In this document: one piece after another, positions 1 to 11,100 of the stretch
How the letters are laid out: the number at the start of each line of letters is the position of its first letter
How positions within the stretch are numbered: position 1 is the first letter of the stretch
Source: Holothuria scabra
Lineage: Eukaryota > Echinodermata > Holothuroidea > Aspidochirotida > Holothuriidae
Assembly: GCA_037179385.1 (NCBI GenBank)
Contig: CM074179.1
Span: forward strand, 30,014,046 to 30,078,045
Length of the DNA: 64,000 bases
Direction of reading: 5' to 3'
The notes under the pieces: generated by a model
The model's input: the letters and a program-made list of their open reading frames with translations, nothing else
What the model was told of the DNA's origin: nothing
Databases searched by the model: none
Program-made: the position numbers and the translations under genes

Positions 1-311
1 CTATGATTTATCCGAGGTAGTTCTTCCAGACAGGTTTACTTCTATGATACGGTCCACACGCCTTCGTAGGCCTATAATCAAATCTCTCAGATTCCTTTCG
101 TCAAATGACCAGGAGGGGGACAAATGCCTTCTTCCGGGAATCTTCACCATCACCTATATTATTATTCCAGTCGGGTGACCTCTCCATAGGCAACACAAAA
201 TAATGTTGCACGAGAGTTGCGCGTGTGGGAACAGCACACAGTTGCGCTGAAAGTTGCTTGAAAAATCGCGCAACTTGTTGAAGGTTGAATCGCGTAAGTG
301 GGACCCGGGCT

Positions 312-722
312 TTAGACGAATATTACAAAAAAAAAAAATATGCGTTTCTTGTCCGCTTCCAACAATTTCTTCAGTTTCTATATTTAGAAGTCGCACTTCC
401 GTATTTACATAAGTTAGTGACGTAATGATGAAAAAAACTGTCCCGTCTGGTATTTGAATTAAAATTGACCAGTTCTTCAAGCAGAGTTCCGATAGCTCAG
501 TTGCTCAGTTGGGTGAGCGTACTGCACGTTGAGCAGTCGGTCGTTAGTTCAAACCAACCTCATTTCGGACCTGTTTTTCATCATTTGGTGATATCGTCTT
601 TCTTACTAGGGCAAAGGTGTCAATGTTAGACGAATATTACAAAAAAAAATATGCGACTCTGTCCGCTTCCAACAATTTCTTCAGTTTCTATATTTAGAAG
701 TCACATCTACACTTCCGTATTT
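312..722. repeat. About 100-bp direct repeat flanking a tRNA-like segment
   Basis: Two near-identical copies, 312-406 and 626-722, share the order 'ttagacgaatattac', an A-run, 'gtccgcttccaacaatttc' and 'cttccgtattt'. They lie 314 bp apart with the tRNA-like stretch at 486-568 between them. This could be a tandem SINE or a local duplication. The open frames here have no recognisable content. Confidence 0.7.
486..568 (+). repeat. tRNA-derived SINE head or tRNA pseudogene
   Basis: The segment has an A-box-like 'TAGCTCAGTTGG' and a B-box-like 'GTTAGTTCAAACC' at the spacing expected of a tRNA. A full cloverleaf is not convincing: the acceptor arms pair poorly and there is an extra 'ctcagttg' duplication in the D-arm region. 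It is best read as a tRNA-derived repeat. Confidence 0.5.
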
Positions 723-952
723 GGGTTTCATAATGATAATGATAATAATACCTCAGATTTATATGGTGCACATGTCGTTCACCATCTGTTCATTCAAAAA
801 CTCCCTCTTGGGCCCCTGGGGACTATACAAACCTGACTGCCATTTCAGGGCTTACGATTTTAACACTCGACATGTGTTATTAAACTGCTCCTATCTCTTA
901 TGCTGAGCACCAAGCAAGAAGGCAACAGGTTCCCTTTTTCAAGTCTTTGCGA

Positions 953-1025
953 TGACTCGACCAGGATTTGAACTCAGACTCCCAACTGAGAGGCGGATGC
1001 TGTAACCACTTGGCCAACCTGTCGG
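953..1025 (-). repeat. tRNA-like repeat, minus strand
   Basis: On the minus strand the sequence reads 'GTTGGCCAAGTGGTTA', then about 25 bases, then 'GAGTTCAAATCC', which resemble A and B boxes of a type-2-like tRNA. The anticodon stem does not pair, so a functional tRNA is unlikely. Confidence 0.45.
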
Positions 1026-1597
1026 TTATATCACCACAAGCATTATTGTACTCGTTAGTATTCCCTTAAGTAATCGCAAAAGCCATCTCTTTAGGGAAGT
1101 AGTTTGGATTTTGTTGTTTTATGTACTTGCATGAAAGACTCATCGAATGTAAGAGAGTGGAGACTGGTTCAACTATTTTATGTATGATGACGATGGTTGC
1201 ACCATTGAGTATTCAGGCAATATGCAAGTTGTAAATGACATACTGCTTAGTTGAATAGATGGACTGGTACAATATGAAGTAGTGTCTTCAAATTTTCAGG
1301 GCTATACAAAATAGTTTCGAGAATACTGTGGACCAATTTAACCCAAGTCAATAGTTTTTAGTGCTCCGCTGCATTGCCCATGCCCCTTGGCACAAAAATA
1401 GAGTAAGAGAGATTCCATTCGTCCTCATTTTAATTTTACAATAGCTTGCATTCTACTGTGCTCCAGGACAAACAAAAAAGTGGTGGGAGATCAGTGAAAG
1501 AAGAAAGAGAAGGAAACATAACTTTTGGTCTAAGCCTCCTACCACTCTGTGCTGATATTAAAGCCAAGAGGGCATGGCTAATCATGGTTTATTTTAC

Positions 1598-1873
1598 CAC
1601 AGAGAGTTGCGAGTCATCGCAACTCTGTGCTTACACCAGTGGATTGTATACGCATTTATTAAGTTGCCTTTGTTTGGCAAAGACACATGCCTTCTACCTC
1701 TACTTTCAGAAGTTTAGGCCATAATTGTGCCATTGCTTTTCAACTTTGAGTCCGTCATAAGTACGTACAAAAAGTTGTGGGGTACAGTGGTACTTAATCT
1801 GAATTTTTATGGATTTTTGAGATGGTGGTATTAAGTTTATCCAGGGAGTTGAGGGTTCCTCGCAACTCCCTGG
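1598..1873. repeat. Pair of short palindromes
   Basis: Two hairpin-forming palindromes lie about 240 bp apart. The first (1598-1629) pairs 'CACAGAGAGTTGCGA' with 'TCGCAACTCTGTG'. The second (1841-1873) pairs 'CCAGGGAGTTG' with 'CAACTCCCTGG'. The second shares 11 bases with the outer end of the large transposon found at 7856. Flanking sequence has no recognised gene. Confidence 0.6.
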
Positions 1874-3055
1874 TTTATCATATGCTAATGGACTAGTCAT
1901 TACCATTCTGAAATTTTCAGAGATCATTCCATAAAAGATCATTCCACATGTGTGGGTTACATCCCTGTTATTTTTATTTTTTTTTTTTCAGTTCAATTTG
2001 CTATCTTCTCTGCCCCCCCCCCCCCCCAACCCCATCTCTTTTCTTCTTGGAAAATTCAACATTATTCTTTATCCCTGAGGAATTATAGTCTTCCTAATCT
2101 AAACATGGGTGAGAAAACAGCAATTTGGGTAGCTAATTGCAGGGAAATTTTAGTGTATGATGGAAAATTTGCCTGGTTTTGCATTTTTAACCATGTAAGG
2201 TGTTTGGGAAATTTTGATTTGCTTGTTGAGAAATTTGATTTGCTTGCAGGAAAATTTATGCTGTCTTAAGTTATCAAGAACCAAATGTCTTCCTAATCAA
2301 TATTGGTTTACATCACTGCATTGCTTATTTTCCATGTAGCGTGTGAATTTCTATGATGATCAACGCCATGTAATAGACTGCTTTCAACAACTGTTGTATT
2401 CAATCAATATCAAACTGTGAAATTAATGTTCTGGTGAATCAGGAGGGCATTTTGTGTTGACCAGGAGACGGTGGCCATCTTCCATTTGTGTAAACGTCTT
2501 CTGTATAGGTCATATTCAAGAAGAACAGGCACAACTTTTCGTAAAAGAAATGGTGCCTGGTAACGTAACTAACCGTTTTGGAGGTCTAAACAGTTGCTGT
2601 ATGGCAGGAAACAGCTGGTGACCCAAAGTTGATTTCACCCTTAATCAGTGTACAATTATAACAATGATTTAGCGAGGTGATTTCTTATGTGCAACACTCT
2701 GAATCGACAACATGGGGTGTAATCTGTAGGGAGGGGGTTTTCAATTCGAAGTGAACATGATAATTGTGGGACATTTAGCCCTACTACACCTTGTAAATGA
2801 GGTGGAAAGTAAAACTTAAAATAACTGGTGATTGCAAACTCAGTCAACATACACAGCGTGTGAATTACTCTTTTAAATTTTTGGTGGGACATTGCTATTG
2901 GTTGTGTGACATTTGTTGCACAAAAGAGACTGGCTAAATCACAGATAACATTCTGTAAAATCTAAAGAATATACAATTTTTCTCAGTCATTGCAGTAAGC
3001 ATATGTATTAGACTGTTGCTTTTTGTAAAATACACGTCAGTTTTCTTCCTTTTAG
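1874..3055. other. No recognised gene; low-complexity tracts
   Basis: The stretch holds a T-run and a run of 15 C around 2014-2028 but no supported coding region. About 2800-3050 is a diverged duplicate of about 3590-3850 (shared 'agtcaacatacA' and 'tgtgacatt' blocks). The open frames at 1952-2269 and 2656-2892 look like chance frames. Confidence 0.5.
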
Positions 3056-3264
3056 ATGTGTACTGTTTTGACAAGCAAAGTGTTAACAAGGTAGCAAAAA
3101 TTTACTTCAATGAAAAATTAACAAAAAAAGGGGAATGGAATATTGACAGGAAACAACAATTTCTTCAAAATTTTAGTAATATCAGGGAGACATATTTGCC
3201 AAGAGTCTTCAATGGTGTAATAAATGAAAGTGTACAGCCAAAATTGTTAAAACCAATGTCTTAA
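3056..3264 (+). CDS. Possible 3'-terminal exon of an unrecognised gene
   Basis: An open frame follows a good polypyrimidine tract and acceptor (…ttcttccttttag at 3055), ends at a TAA at 3262-3264, and is followed by AATAAA at 3287-3292. The about 69 residues are charged and look protein-like (for example KGEWNIDRKQQFLQNF) but I recognise no family. No upstream exon could be assigned. It could be a host exon or part of a decayed element. Confidence 0.35.
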
Positions 3265-3311
3265 AAACACCATCTTTTGTTAAGTGAATAAAAAACACCT
3301 GTTATTACTTC

Positions 3312-3452
3312 GGGGGCCCATTTCACAAAGACTTACTGTGCGCACAATCTTAAGTTTGATTCCCCATTCTTAAGTCAATGTTCAGTAAAACATACTTGTG
3401 CATAAGATATAACATAAGATTGTGCGTAACTCTTTGTGGAATGGGCCTGTGG
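3312..3452. mobile_element. Short inverted-repeat MITE
   Basis: The ends are imperfect inverted repeats: 'GGGCCCATTTCACAAAGA' on the left, and on the right the complement of 'GGCCCATTCCACAAAGAG'. The repeats extend inward through 'GCACAATCTTA'. At about 140 bp with no coding capacity, it is a typical foldback MITE. A related end, 'gtttagtgaaacaggccc', is at about 41710-41730. Confidence 0.65.
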
Positions 3453-3997
3453 TCTATAAATTATTGAGAGCTAACATATATTTAAAACTTTGGACCTTTT
3501 GTGTACCCCCCACCCTTGCAAGAATAAAGAACTATCTCCAGAAAAATTACACTCTATGTTTCAATGAAAATTAATCAGTTAAAGGACTGCAATTGAAGTG
3601 ACAAATTTTAGAATGATTGGCTATTGCAAAACCTAGTCAACATACAGCAGTTGCTTTCAAATGACATGTGCTACAATTCCCCAAAATTTGGGGTGTGACA
3701 TTCATTTTAGTTATATGACATTGTCTAAAGCATTGAATCAGTGTATGAATAATGAAATTGAAGTTACTTAATTCTAAGGAACATAACATTTTTATCTATC
3801 AAATGCCAACAAAAGTTATTTAACTGCAGGAAAGTGTAAAATACATGTCATTGATGTCACTTGTTTTTGAATTCATGTTATACATTTCAGAAGTTATCTT
3901 AAAATTGTGCATAGCCATGCTAACAAGATTCTTCCCACTTTCAATCCTCTTTATCATCCCCTTCCCCTTAAGTTTTACACTTCATCCTTTGTTTAAT

Positions 3998-5158
3998 TTA
4001 TTTTGCCAATTCTTTCCTTAGACCATTCTGACCTTTTTGAGCAATGCTTGCTTCCTTCTCTCTCTTTATGATAAGGTACACCTTAACAAGGCTTCACATC
4101 TCATTTTTGCAAATGATTTAAATTTGTAGACATTATCGTTGACCTTAAAAAGTCCACCTCTGCTTTGCAAATCAAGCCAGTTCTTACTGAAAGTTAAGAA
4201 GTTATCACCCTCTGCACGTTCCATAAGTTTATGTGGAATGTATCCAACTGCATATCTTAAAGCCTGCTCCTAATGTGAGTCCATTGTCTAAGGGGGCATC
4301 TCTGGTATACCAGTTGGCATGTCACCCTCCATTGGTCTGTTTAGCATTCCTGTGTGCACTTCTTCGAAGATGTGCTGAAACACAACACAAAATTCCCTAC
4401 CAGACGACTAAATTGAATCTCCATATCTTTTAAAACATTCCATTGTTCTTTAAGTTAGGGCTACACCGCATCCTGTGGAAGGCACTCCACATTTTGCTCT
4501 TTCTTTCTTCAGTCCATTGCTTCCCTTGCAGAGGTTCAATACAATGCCACACCCTTTCCCCAATATCTGTGGCAAATGACTGAAGACTCCCACTTTCTTC
4601 CTTTGCCTTGATGGATGCTGAGATGCTTTTAAGTTCTTCTGTAAACGAAGTTCTTATGTTTGAGAGCTCACCAGGGAAAATATTCTTTACCGCCTTTTTC
4701 ACATCCATAAATGCTTGCCCTACAGCAGTGGTTCTCAAAGTTTGTCAAACTACCGCCCCCCATAAGGCATCCATGGCTGATCCAACGCCCCTCCCACTCA
4801 ACATGCCATCATATTTATATAAGCCTTCGACTTCGAGCTTTCAATTTCCATTTTCCAGCGCCAAAATGACCCAGGTAAGTTTTATATTGGGTAAATATTT
4901 GTCAGTAGTTGCTAAACCTTTCGGAGAAGACAATCTGTGTCAACCACTCTGCAACCTGTTAGGTTCCTTTATTTCACGAATGTATGAGAACCTCCAGGGA
5001 CCCCCTAGTCAATGCCAACGCCCCCTATTGCTTGCAAACTCCTCAGCGCCCCCTTCAAACTTTTCAACGCCCTCCAGGGGGCGGTAAGGACCACCTTGAG
5101 AACCACTGCCCTACAGCATCCCCTCTCTCAAACACTGGTGTTGGGTAAACCATCTTAG
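3998..5158 (-). pseudogene. Decayed copy of the PHD-companion gene's third exon
   Basis: Read on the minus strand from an acceptor (TTTACAG just above 5158), this matches the long third exon of the gene at 8179-11973 in order. Shared blocks are 'AKM-YP' at the start, 'GKQWTEERKSKMW…RCS', 'FQHIFEEV', 'EQALRYAVGYIPHKL', 'LQSRGGLFKVN', 'KMRCEA', and a final 'LRKEL' before a TAA at 3998. It carries in-frame stops, frameshifts, an internal deletion before KMRCEA, and a hAT insertion (4726-5108) with target duplication. No PHD finger was found upstream. It is a relic of another element of the same family and shows independently that the C-terminal frame of the intact gene is the one ending at 11973. 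Confidence 0.85.
4726..5108. mobile_element. Nonautonomous hAT element (383 bp)
   Basis: The terminal inverted repeats are CAGTGGTTCTCAAAG on the left and CTTGAGAACCACTG on the right, the classic hAT pattern. An exact 8-bp target duplication CCCTACAG lies at 4718-4725 and 5109-5116. The interior has C-rich blocks and no transposase. It is inserted in the decayed PHD-companion exon, so it is younger than that copy. The 159-residue + strand frame across it is a by-product. Confidence 0.93.
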
Positions 5159-5966
5159 CTGTAAATGAAAAGGAGTTAACAGAATTTTTATTTTAACCTG
5201 AACACAATGTCTTACATTGTCTCTTTTTCTTTCTTTTTTAAAAAAAGAACTTAGCCAAAAACACCAGTTCGATCCTACAGCTGCTACTCACTTTACCCAT
5301 ATTTTTCCAAAAAAAAAAAAGGATCATTAAATATAAATTGAGGTCTCTGAATGAACTAATCCACATAATATTTACAGATTGTCTTGGATTGTGAGAGTCA
5401 TCTCTCACAATTCCATGGCTTAGTGAGGAGCGTAATACAATGCTACAGAGTAATACAAGTTATTCTTGTCAAAACATAAAGATACAGTAGGCATGGCTGT
5501 TAATATTTGAAATCAAATTGCAATATTGTATTGCAGTATAGTGGATGCAAAAAAATGTGGATTTGCATTGCCTTTTTTATGGCGCAAGTGATGACCAAAA
5601 CTTCTAACATATCTGGTGGGAAGGATGTGGTTTAACATTACCGTAGGGCTGCCATGATAATAATTTTTCATTTTTCGATATCACCAGCATTTCCACAACG
5701 ATATCGCGCATTTAAAACTGTAGTCATCAGCATGCTAATATTCCCGCATCAAGGTCATATATACTCAGTATACATCAACCAAGTCGATAAAATTCAGATA
5801 AAAGCTCAACGTTTTATCAGAAATACATTAAATTTACGTACTTTGCCTTAAAAAAAGTGCAGTCATTTATTTACCATTGAGATAACACATCTTGACTAAA
5901 CATGGGTCGATTTCGCCGGGGCAAAATTTTATCGACGATATCGTGGTATGGCAATTATTGTGGCAG
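5159..5966. other. No recognised gene
   Basis: This is upstream (minus strand) of the decayed companion exon. It holds T-rich and A-rich tracts and several near-palindromic 'cgatatcg' stretches at about 5676-5945, but no PHD-like exon or other coding segment I can support. Confidence 0.4.
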
Positions 5967-6145
5967 CAGTGGCGTGCACAATAGGGGGGCAATGGCGCCC
6001 ACCGCTGTATGTAGTCGGGGAGAACAACCCAGTCGGGGGAATTTACACGGGAGCAATTCCCTTTGAATTGATCTCCACCTCCATATCAGTCTGGGTGATA
6101 GACATACTGGTCGCCCCACCTCAAAAAACCCTGCGCACGCCACTG
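5967..6145. mobile_element. Small hAT-type MITE (179 bp)
   Basis: The ends are CAGTGGCGTGCACA and the complement TGCGCACGCCACTG. Flanking octamers TGTGGCAG (5959-5966) and CGTGGCAG (6146-6153) match at 7 of 8 positions, as expected for an aged 8-bp hAT target duplication. There is no coding capacity. Confidence 0.8.
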
Positions 6146-6235
6146 CGTGGCAGCCTTGCAGTACTTAACAGGCATTTGCAGACTCTAGCCTTTACCTTAT
6201 TATTTCATATAACAATTTTTTAACCTGGCTTTTTC

Positions 6236-6660
6236 TGTCGTCAATATTTACGGCCGAGCTTCAGGCAGTCAAGATGGCATTGACTCATAGAAATCAGCTC
6301 ATTTTGTTCACGATTCACTCTCAAGCCTTTATTAAACCTTTGGTTACAGATCAACGTGAAGTCTACTCGAATTTGGTTCAACTACGTATATCAGTTGTAC
6401 TTGCGTGCGTGGGTCCCTAGTCACGTGGGAATACGAGGAATTGAAAGAGTCGACGCACTTGCTAAAGAACGCCACCGACACCGACAAATTACAACAGGTA
6501 CAACCTACGACAGGAACTGGGGGTAATGGGAGTCCCCAGAAAACTGAGGTATCATTTAGTCCTGCCTAGGGCTTGCATTGGTCATAGTAACCTTGCCCAT
6601 GCCTGTTTAATTCATGGGGATGAAACACCATATTGTATACCTTGTGCAGTGCTGTGACAA
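6236..6660 (+). pseudogene. Relic of I/Nimb-like LINE RNase H region
   Basis: The sequence parallels the LINE at 34130-34700: 'ccgagcttcaggcagtcaagatggcatt' corresponds to the TAELQALKMAF segment, 'gggtccctagtcacgt' to WVPSHV, and 'gcacttgctaaagaacg' to SLAKE. The tail then matches the Cys/His region ('attgtataccttgtgc'). Frames are broken throughout and it is truncated on both sides. Confidence 0.8.
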
Positions 6661-6930
6661 CAGGTTGATTCCTCACTGACACTTCCGCCTGAGACGGTCG
6701 ATGTGGGCTTTGAGGTTTCGCTTACTGCCCATTACAAAGCCAGGGAATTTAGTCTGGGAAAGAAACTGGGATGTGAACACCGCTTAAATTCCGGGTCCGG
6801 GTCGCACCTCTCTGGTTGAAATAGTGCATCCATTTTTCTATTCCCATTACTGGATCTTACTGAGGCAGTTTTGCAGTTGTCTCTTTATACACCCCATATT
6901 CCTTCAGGAGGAGCAGGCAACAGGGAAGCC
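6661..6930. other. No recognised feature
   Basis: This is unique-looking sequence between a LINE relic and a tRNA-like segment. I see no coding signal. Confidence 0.4.
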
Positions 6931-6998
6931 GTGACCGCGTGTTTGGTCTAACGGTTGAGTATCCAGCTCTCACGCGGAAGGTCCGGGTTTACGCAACG
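6931..6998 (+). repeat. tRNA-Glu-like pseudogene or SINE head
   Basis: The core 'TTGGTCTAACGGTTGAG', an anticodon-loop-like 'GCTCTCAC' and 'AAGGTCCGGGTTTACG' follow the layout of a eukaryotic tRNA-Glu(CTC). Arm pairing is degraded (GCGG against CCAG in the anticodon stem, and GTTTACG instead of GTTCGA), so it is probably a retroposed or SINE copy. Confidence 0.6.
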
Positions 6999-7746
6999 AT
7001 CGATGCACTTCCTCACCAATGCCGGTGCACTAACTATCCAACATTTCCTTCGCAGATGCGACAGTCCAGTTTCTTCAACTATGGTGGAGCTGTACATGCA
7101 TCTCCCTTATTATCATCTCCGACACAAGAGACTGCTTCGGCAGGATATATGGATGTTTCTCACCCTCAGGCATAGCTGACTTATTGAGTCGACCTCGAAC
7201 TCTGAGCACACCATTTTCTATTTCGGATCCAGTTTGTAGATAGGACTTGTTTTCATTACTAGTCTTCCTTTTGAGTTGTCACTCAAGGTAATCAATCACA
7301 AAAGACTTGTTCCTGCAAGAATTTCACAGCTGCCAATTCTGCGTCCTTCAAATCTGCAGTTGTCAAACTCATATTAAGCTTCCTTTGCCTAGCTTGTCTA
7401 CTTTTGTCAGCAATTTCTTGTGGGTCTTGGCCAACCAAATTTTACGTAGGCCACTGAGCTCTTTGAGCACTGCCTTAAATTTCAACATCCAAGCCAAGTA
7501 ACATCTTAGTTTGAACCAACTGGGATTAATCTCCTGCAGTCTTTAGACTTATCGGCCGTTCGTTCTCAGGCCACCAGAGAAAATATGATCCATTTGTCCA
7601 TCTGTGTTGTTGAATTGTGTCATCTGCGTTCGGCCCTCTCGATGCATCGTCAGATTTTGTGACGATTCCACATATGACCACTGGTTGGGGTGTGATGCAT
7701 AAATAACGGTAGCTACCCTGTTCGCCTTAAATGTATGATACCTAGC
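6999..7746. other. No recognised gene
   Basis: Several short frames occur but none has recognisable content. The sequence just before 7747 is the outer flank of the Tx1 LINE 5' end. Confidence 0.4.
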
Positions 7747-7855
7747 CCAGTAGGACGTTAAACTGCATCCGGTTGTGCAGTTTGTTAAAACGTGGAGATA
7801 ATGGCGCTACTCTTTGCCACAAACGCCTCCGATACGCCCATGGGCAAGGTGTACC
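7747..7855 (+). mobile_element. Tx1-type LINE 5' end, left part, split by the 16-kb element
   Basis: It aligns base by base with the reverse complement of 42150-42262: 'GGACGTTAAACTG', 'CATCCGGTTGTG-AGTTTGT', 'AAACGTGG', 'ATAATG', and finally 'GGGCAAGGTGTACC'. The LINE text stops at 7855 and resumes in the same orientation at 24134. It is therefore the left half of one LINE interrupted by the transposon, and it fixes the transposon's left boundary. Confidence 0.88.
7849..7855. repeat. Left target-site duplication GTGTACC
   Basis: The identical heptamer occurs at 24134-24140 just outside the right terminal repeat. An uninterrupted LINE copy has one such stretch (GTGTTCC) at this point. Confidence 0.82.
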
Positions 7856-7888
7856 CAGGGAGTTGCCACTAGAAGGAGAACCAACGAA
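7856..7888 (+). repeat. Left terminal inverted repeat (33 bp)
   Basis: It begins CAGGGAGTTGCCACTAGAAG and ends ACCAACGAA. It is the exact reverse complement of 24101-24133; one further base outward also matches. An internal 'GAGTTGCC' from the repeat recurs at about 7911-7918 as a possible subterminal binding site. Confidence 0.92.
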
Positions 7889-8178
7889 TCCACAGTCCTT
7901 TGTAACTTTCGAGTTGCCGACAGGCAATAAAACGGCGGGGATTCCTCGCCCAAGGCTGTGACAAGTCATAAACCTGTCCACCGCACGCGACCGTTTATGG
8001 GGTATTACGTAACGACTTGTACTCATTCAATGCACAGTGTGTTTTGCATTGTGAGTTACCTATGTATATTACAACGTGCACATTGCACTGATAATATATA
8101 GGCCCTATGTGCTATTCTGTTTGCAAGTACGGAGCGGGAACTTCGAAGTTTGAAGGGTTTAGACGCAAGAAGTTTGCT

Positions 8179-11100
8179 ATGGAGGCAAAATTGCATGAAT
8201 TGGACTTAAGTGACAGTGAGATTGAAGAATTTTTTAGGGAAAACGACGCTCTTTTGGAAGAAGAAGCTAAAAATGCCAGGCAAGTCGTCCACCAGTGCTA
8301 TTGTGGAGTGCCTTCTACCTCAGAGAAAGTCATACGTTGTGATAATACTGCGTGCCCAAAGCAATGGTTTCATCTCGCATGTGTTGGGTTAGAAGAAAAA
8401 CTTGAAGGCGAATGGTTCTGTTGCCCCAAGTGTCTGGAAGGTAGGTTTTCTGTACCAAGAAGAAAATAGTTAAAGGAATGGCCTAGCTGCCCACGTAACG
8501 CAAGTGACGCCAATACGGAAGATTACCTCTATTCTAGAGCCTGCACAGGGCCTATACAATGACAACAGGGGTTGGAGGAACTGGGTAACACTTACAGTAC
8601 AGTAGGCCTACTAAGTACTAGGCAAGCGCTAGTTTATACATTACAGTACAGACACAAATTGGGCTAGGTGAGTTCAACATTTTGTTTGTCGATCTGTAAC
8701 TTATAAAAAAAAAAAAAAATGTGTGTGATAACTTGGCCAGTGGGATGCTACCATCCTGTTAAAATCTGCATAACCCAGCCCTGAGCAGCCAGAGTTGATA
8801 TGATATGTACCTGTAAATCTGGACATGGACTAGCTCCCCAATTACCATGCCAAGTGTCAAAATTGGAGGAGGAGGGGGGAGAGGGCAAATTAAGGGTAAG
8901 GATAATGTTAGGGGCACAGCGTGAAACCGAGTCCAAAGCACCCGTTCCTGAACTTGGGTGGGTGTCCAGTTGTCGAAGCCTCTTGGAAGTCCTGAGGGTT
9001 TGGTATATTATAGGATTAAAAAAATTAAGTCTTTGGAGAGGTCGGCCAATATAATCTACTTTTTCAATTAACACACTTCTAAACTGACATAACTTCCTAA
9101 CTTGGGGGAGGGGGAGGGAGGGGACAAATGGGTGGCAGTGGCAAAGTGTGTGGGCAAATGAGCACTCTCCCCCAGCCCCCCACAAAGGATTGTGAACTGC
9201 ATTTTTAACCTACTGCAAGTGCAGGTCTAGGCCTAAGCTTAACATTTCATGAGTTGCAGAGTTGATTAAATGTCATAAGGGTATTCAAAAGGACCTGGAC
9301 CCAAAAGGAAATGTAGGAAAAACAGTGTTGCACATGAAATGAAATACCACTTGAAATTCAGTGCTACCATTAGAACTGGATATGCCCAGTCATTGTAATC
9401 TAGTCATTGTCAACTAGAAAGTAATCAGTCAACTTGTATTTGGGGGCAAGTGTTCCACAATTGAAAAATGACACTAAAACTTAAAATTTTTCTTACACAG
9501 ATTTTTATTTCAATGTAAGCAATCTACCATTAGAAGGCTTGGAAGTTTATTTATGTCTACTTGTTTCTTTTCTGAGGGCAACTCCTTAAAGCACAAATGT
9601 ATTATTCATAGTTTCAACTTTTTACAGCTACTAAATTTTACCTACTGATTATTACAGTAATGTATGCTCTTGGGGTATAACTGGATTTGCATCACAAATA
9701 TTGGAATTACAGAATTGCAAACGAAGTCACCTTTTGGTAGCAGTTCTCTTCACAAGCACAGATCAACTGTTAGATTAGATGACTAATAGAGATGCTCTAA
9801 GACTGAATTTGTCTAGAAAGAGTTTTAATCAAATTTTTAATTTAAAATTATGGCCTGGTTTTGTGAGAAAATCAAGTTGAATTTTAATACTTTAAATTTA
9901 CAGCTCTTTGATCCAATTCTTTTACAGAATCTGTCACCACCCAAGCTGCACCAGACTCAGTACCATCAACTTCAAGTGCTGATGCTACCCCTCAAAGGTC
10001 ATCTTCAAAGAGAAATGTTAGCAACCCTGCAAAAGGTAAAGATTACAGTACAATAGTGACAGTAGAGATCTGCTATGGTACAATAGATGGAACATACAAT
10101 TTACTTTTGAACTATGTTTGGTTTATGAGCAGCATTTTCTTTTATTAAAAGGCAGTACAGTAATACCCATGATCATACACTTGTCCATCCACATTCCAGA
10201 CAACCCTCTTCTGTAAGGCACCATGCTTTAAAAAGTACAAAGTGCCTGCTGCTTAGCACAATGATATTTCAGAAATGGTACCTAGATCTAGCACTACCCT
10301 TTACCATATAGAGAACTATCAACAATATTGCTTAATATTGCCTGAAGTGGAACCAAAATAATAAATTAATTGAATGCAATGACAAAATAGTGTGCTGCAA
10401 TGACATCACTGATTTCCCATGATGCACCAAATCTCAAGAAAAATTGCACTGTTTTAATAAGAAACATGTACCTTCCAAATGCTATATGCTATTGAGGTGC
10501 AGTTTTCACCTCTTGAAAGAAAAAATCTTTCTACATAATTTGAAATTAACCCTTTACCGTTGTGCTCCGATCGGGGCATATTTGCGCGCCTCGGGATTGG
10601 GCGGAAAAGCGGACGTAGCCCGCCCCGCATTGGCTTCCTTAGGCCATTGACCCCGTGACCTTACACTATTGTCTCTCTCGCTCTTGTGGCCGAATTTTCG
10701 GGTAGCTACTCGCAGTTTCGAGCTCCGCGTGAAACAGTGAAGATGTGTGACAGCCGAGCTCTCCGCATGGGTCCAAAAGGACCCAAACAACGGTAAAGGG
10801 TTAATGAAATTTGTCTTTGGAATCTATGCTTTTAATAAGAAAAAGCAAGCCATATAAATTTTCTCGTCCGTTTCGGACAACAAGGACTGTTTGTGTACCT
10901 AGTGAAATGAATAAATGAAACTTTGTCTTGTTTTCAGCAAAAATGAAATACCCGCCAAAAAAGAATCTGGAAAAGGATCAGGTGGTTGCACGTGCCATTG
11001 AACTTCTTCATGCAGCATTGGAAAATCTGTCAAAGAGCTATGTTTTTAAGATGAACACTCCCACAGCTGTAAGTGTCCAAAACCTTTGCAAGAAGTTCAG

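Noticed and set aside
486..568. Functional tRNA gene
   Set aside because: A- and B-box-like sequences are present but arms do not pair into a proper cloverleaf.
4608..5087. 159-residue + strand frame
   Set aside because: It crosses the hAT MITE and the antisense of the decayed companion exon, so it is a by-product.
6931..6998. Functional tRNA-Glu gene
   Set aside because: Anticodon stem and T-loop are degraded.
7855..7888. Treating the 34-bp inverted match as chance or as normal LINE sequence
   Set aside because: The match is perfect, ends sharply, is flanked by a direct repeat, and the LINE text outside is consecutive across the two ends. Some resemblance of the repeat to a nearby LINE stretch (GGCACAACTCCCT) was noted but does not explain the inverted left copy.
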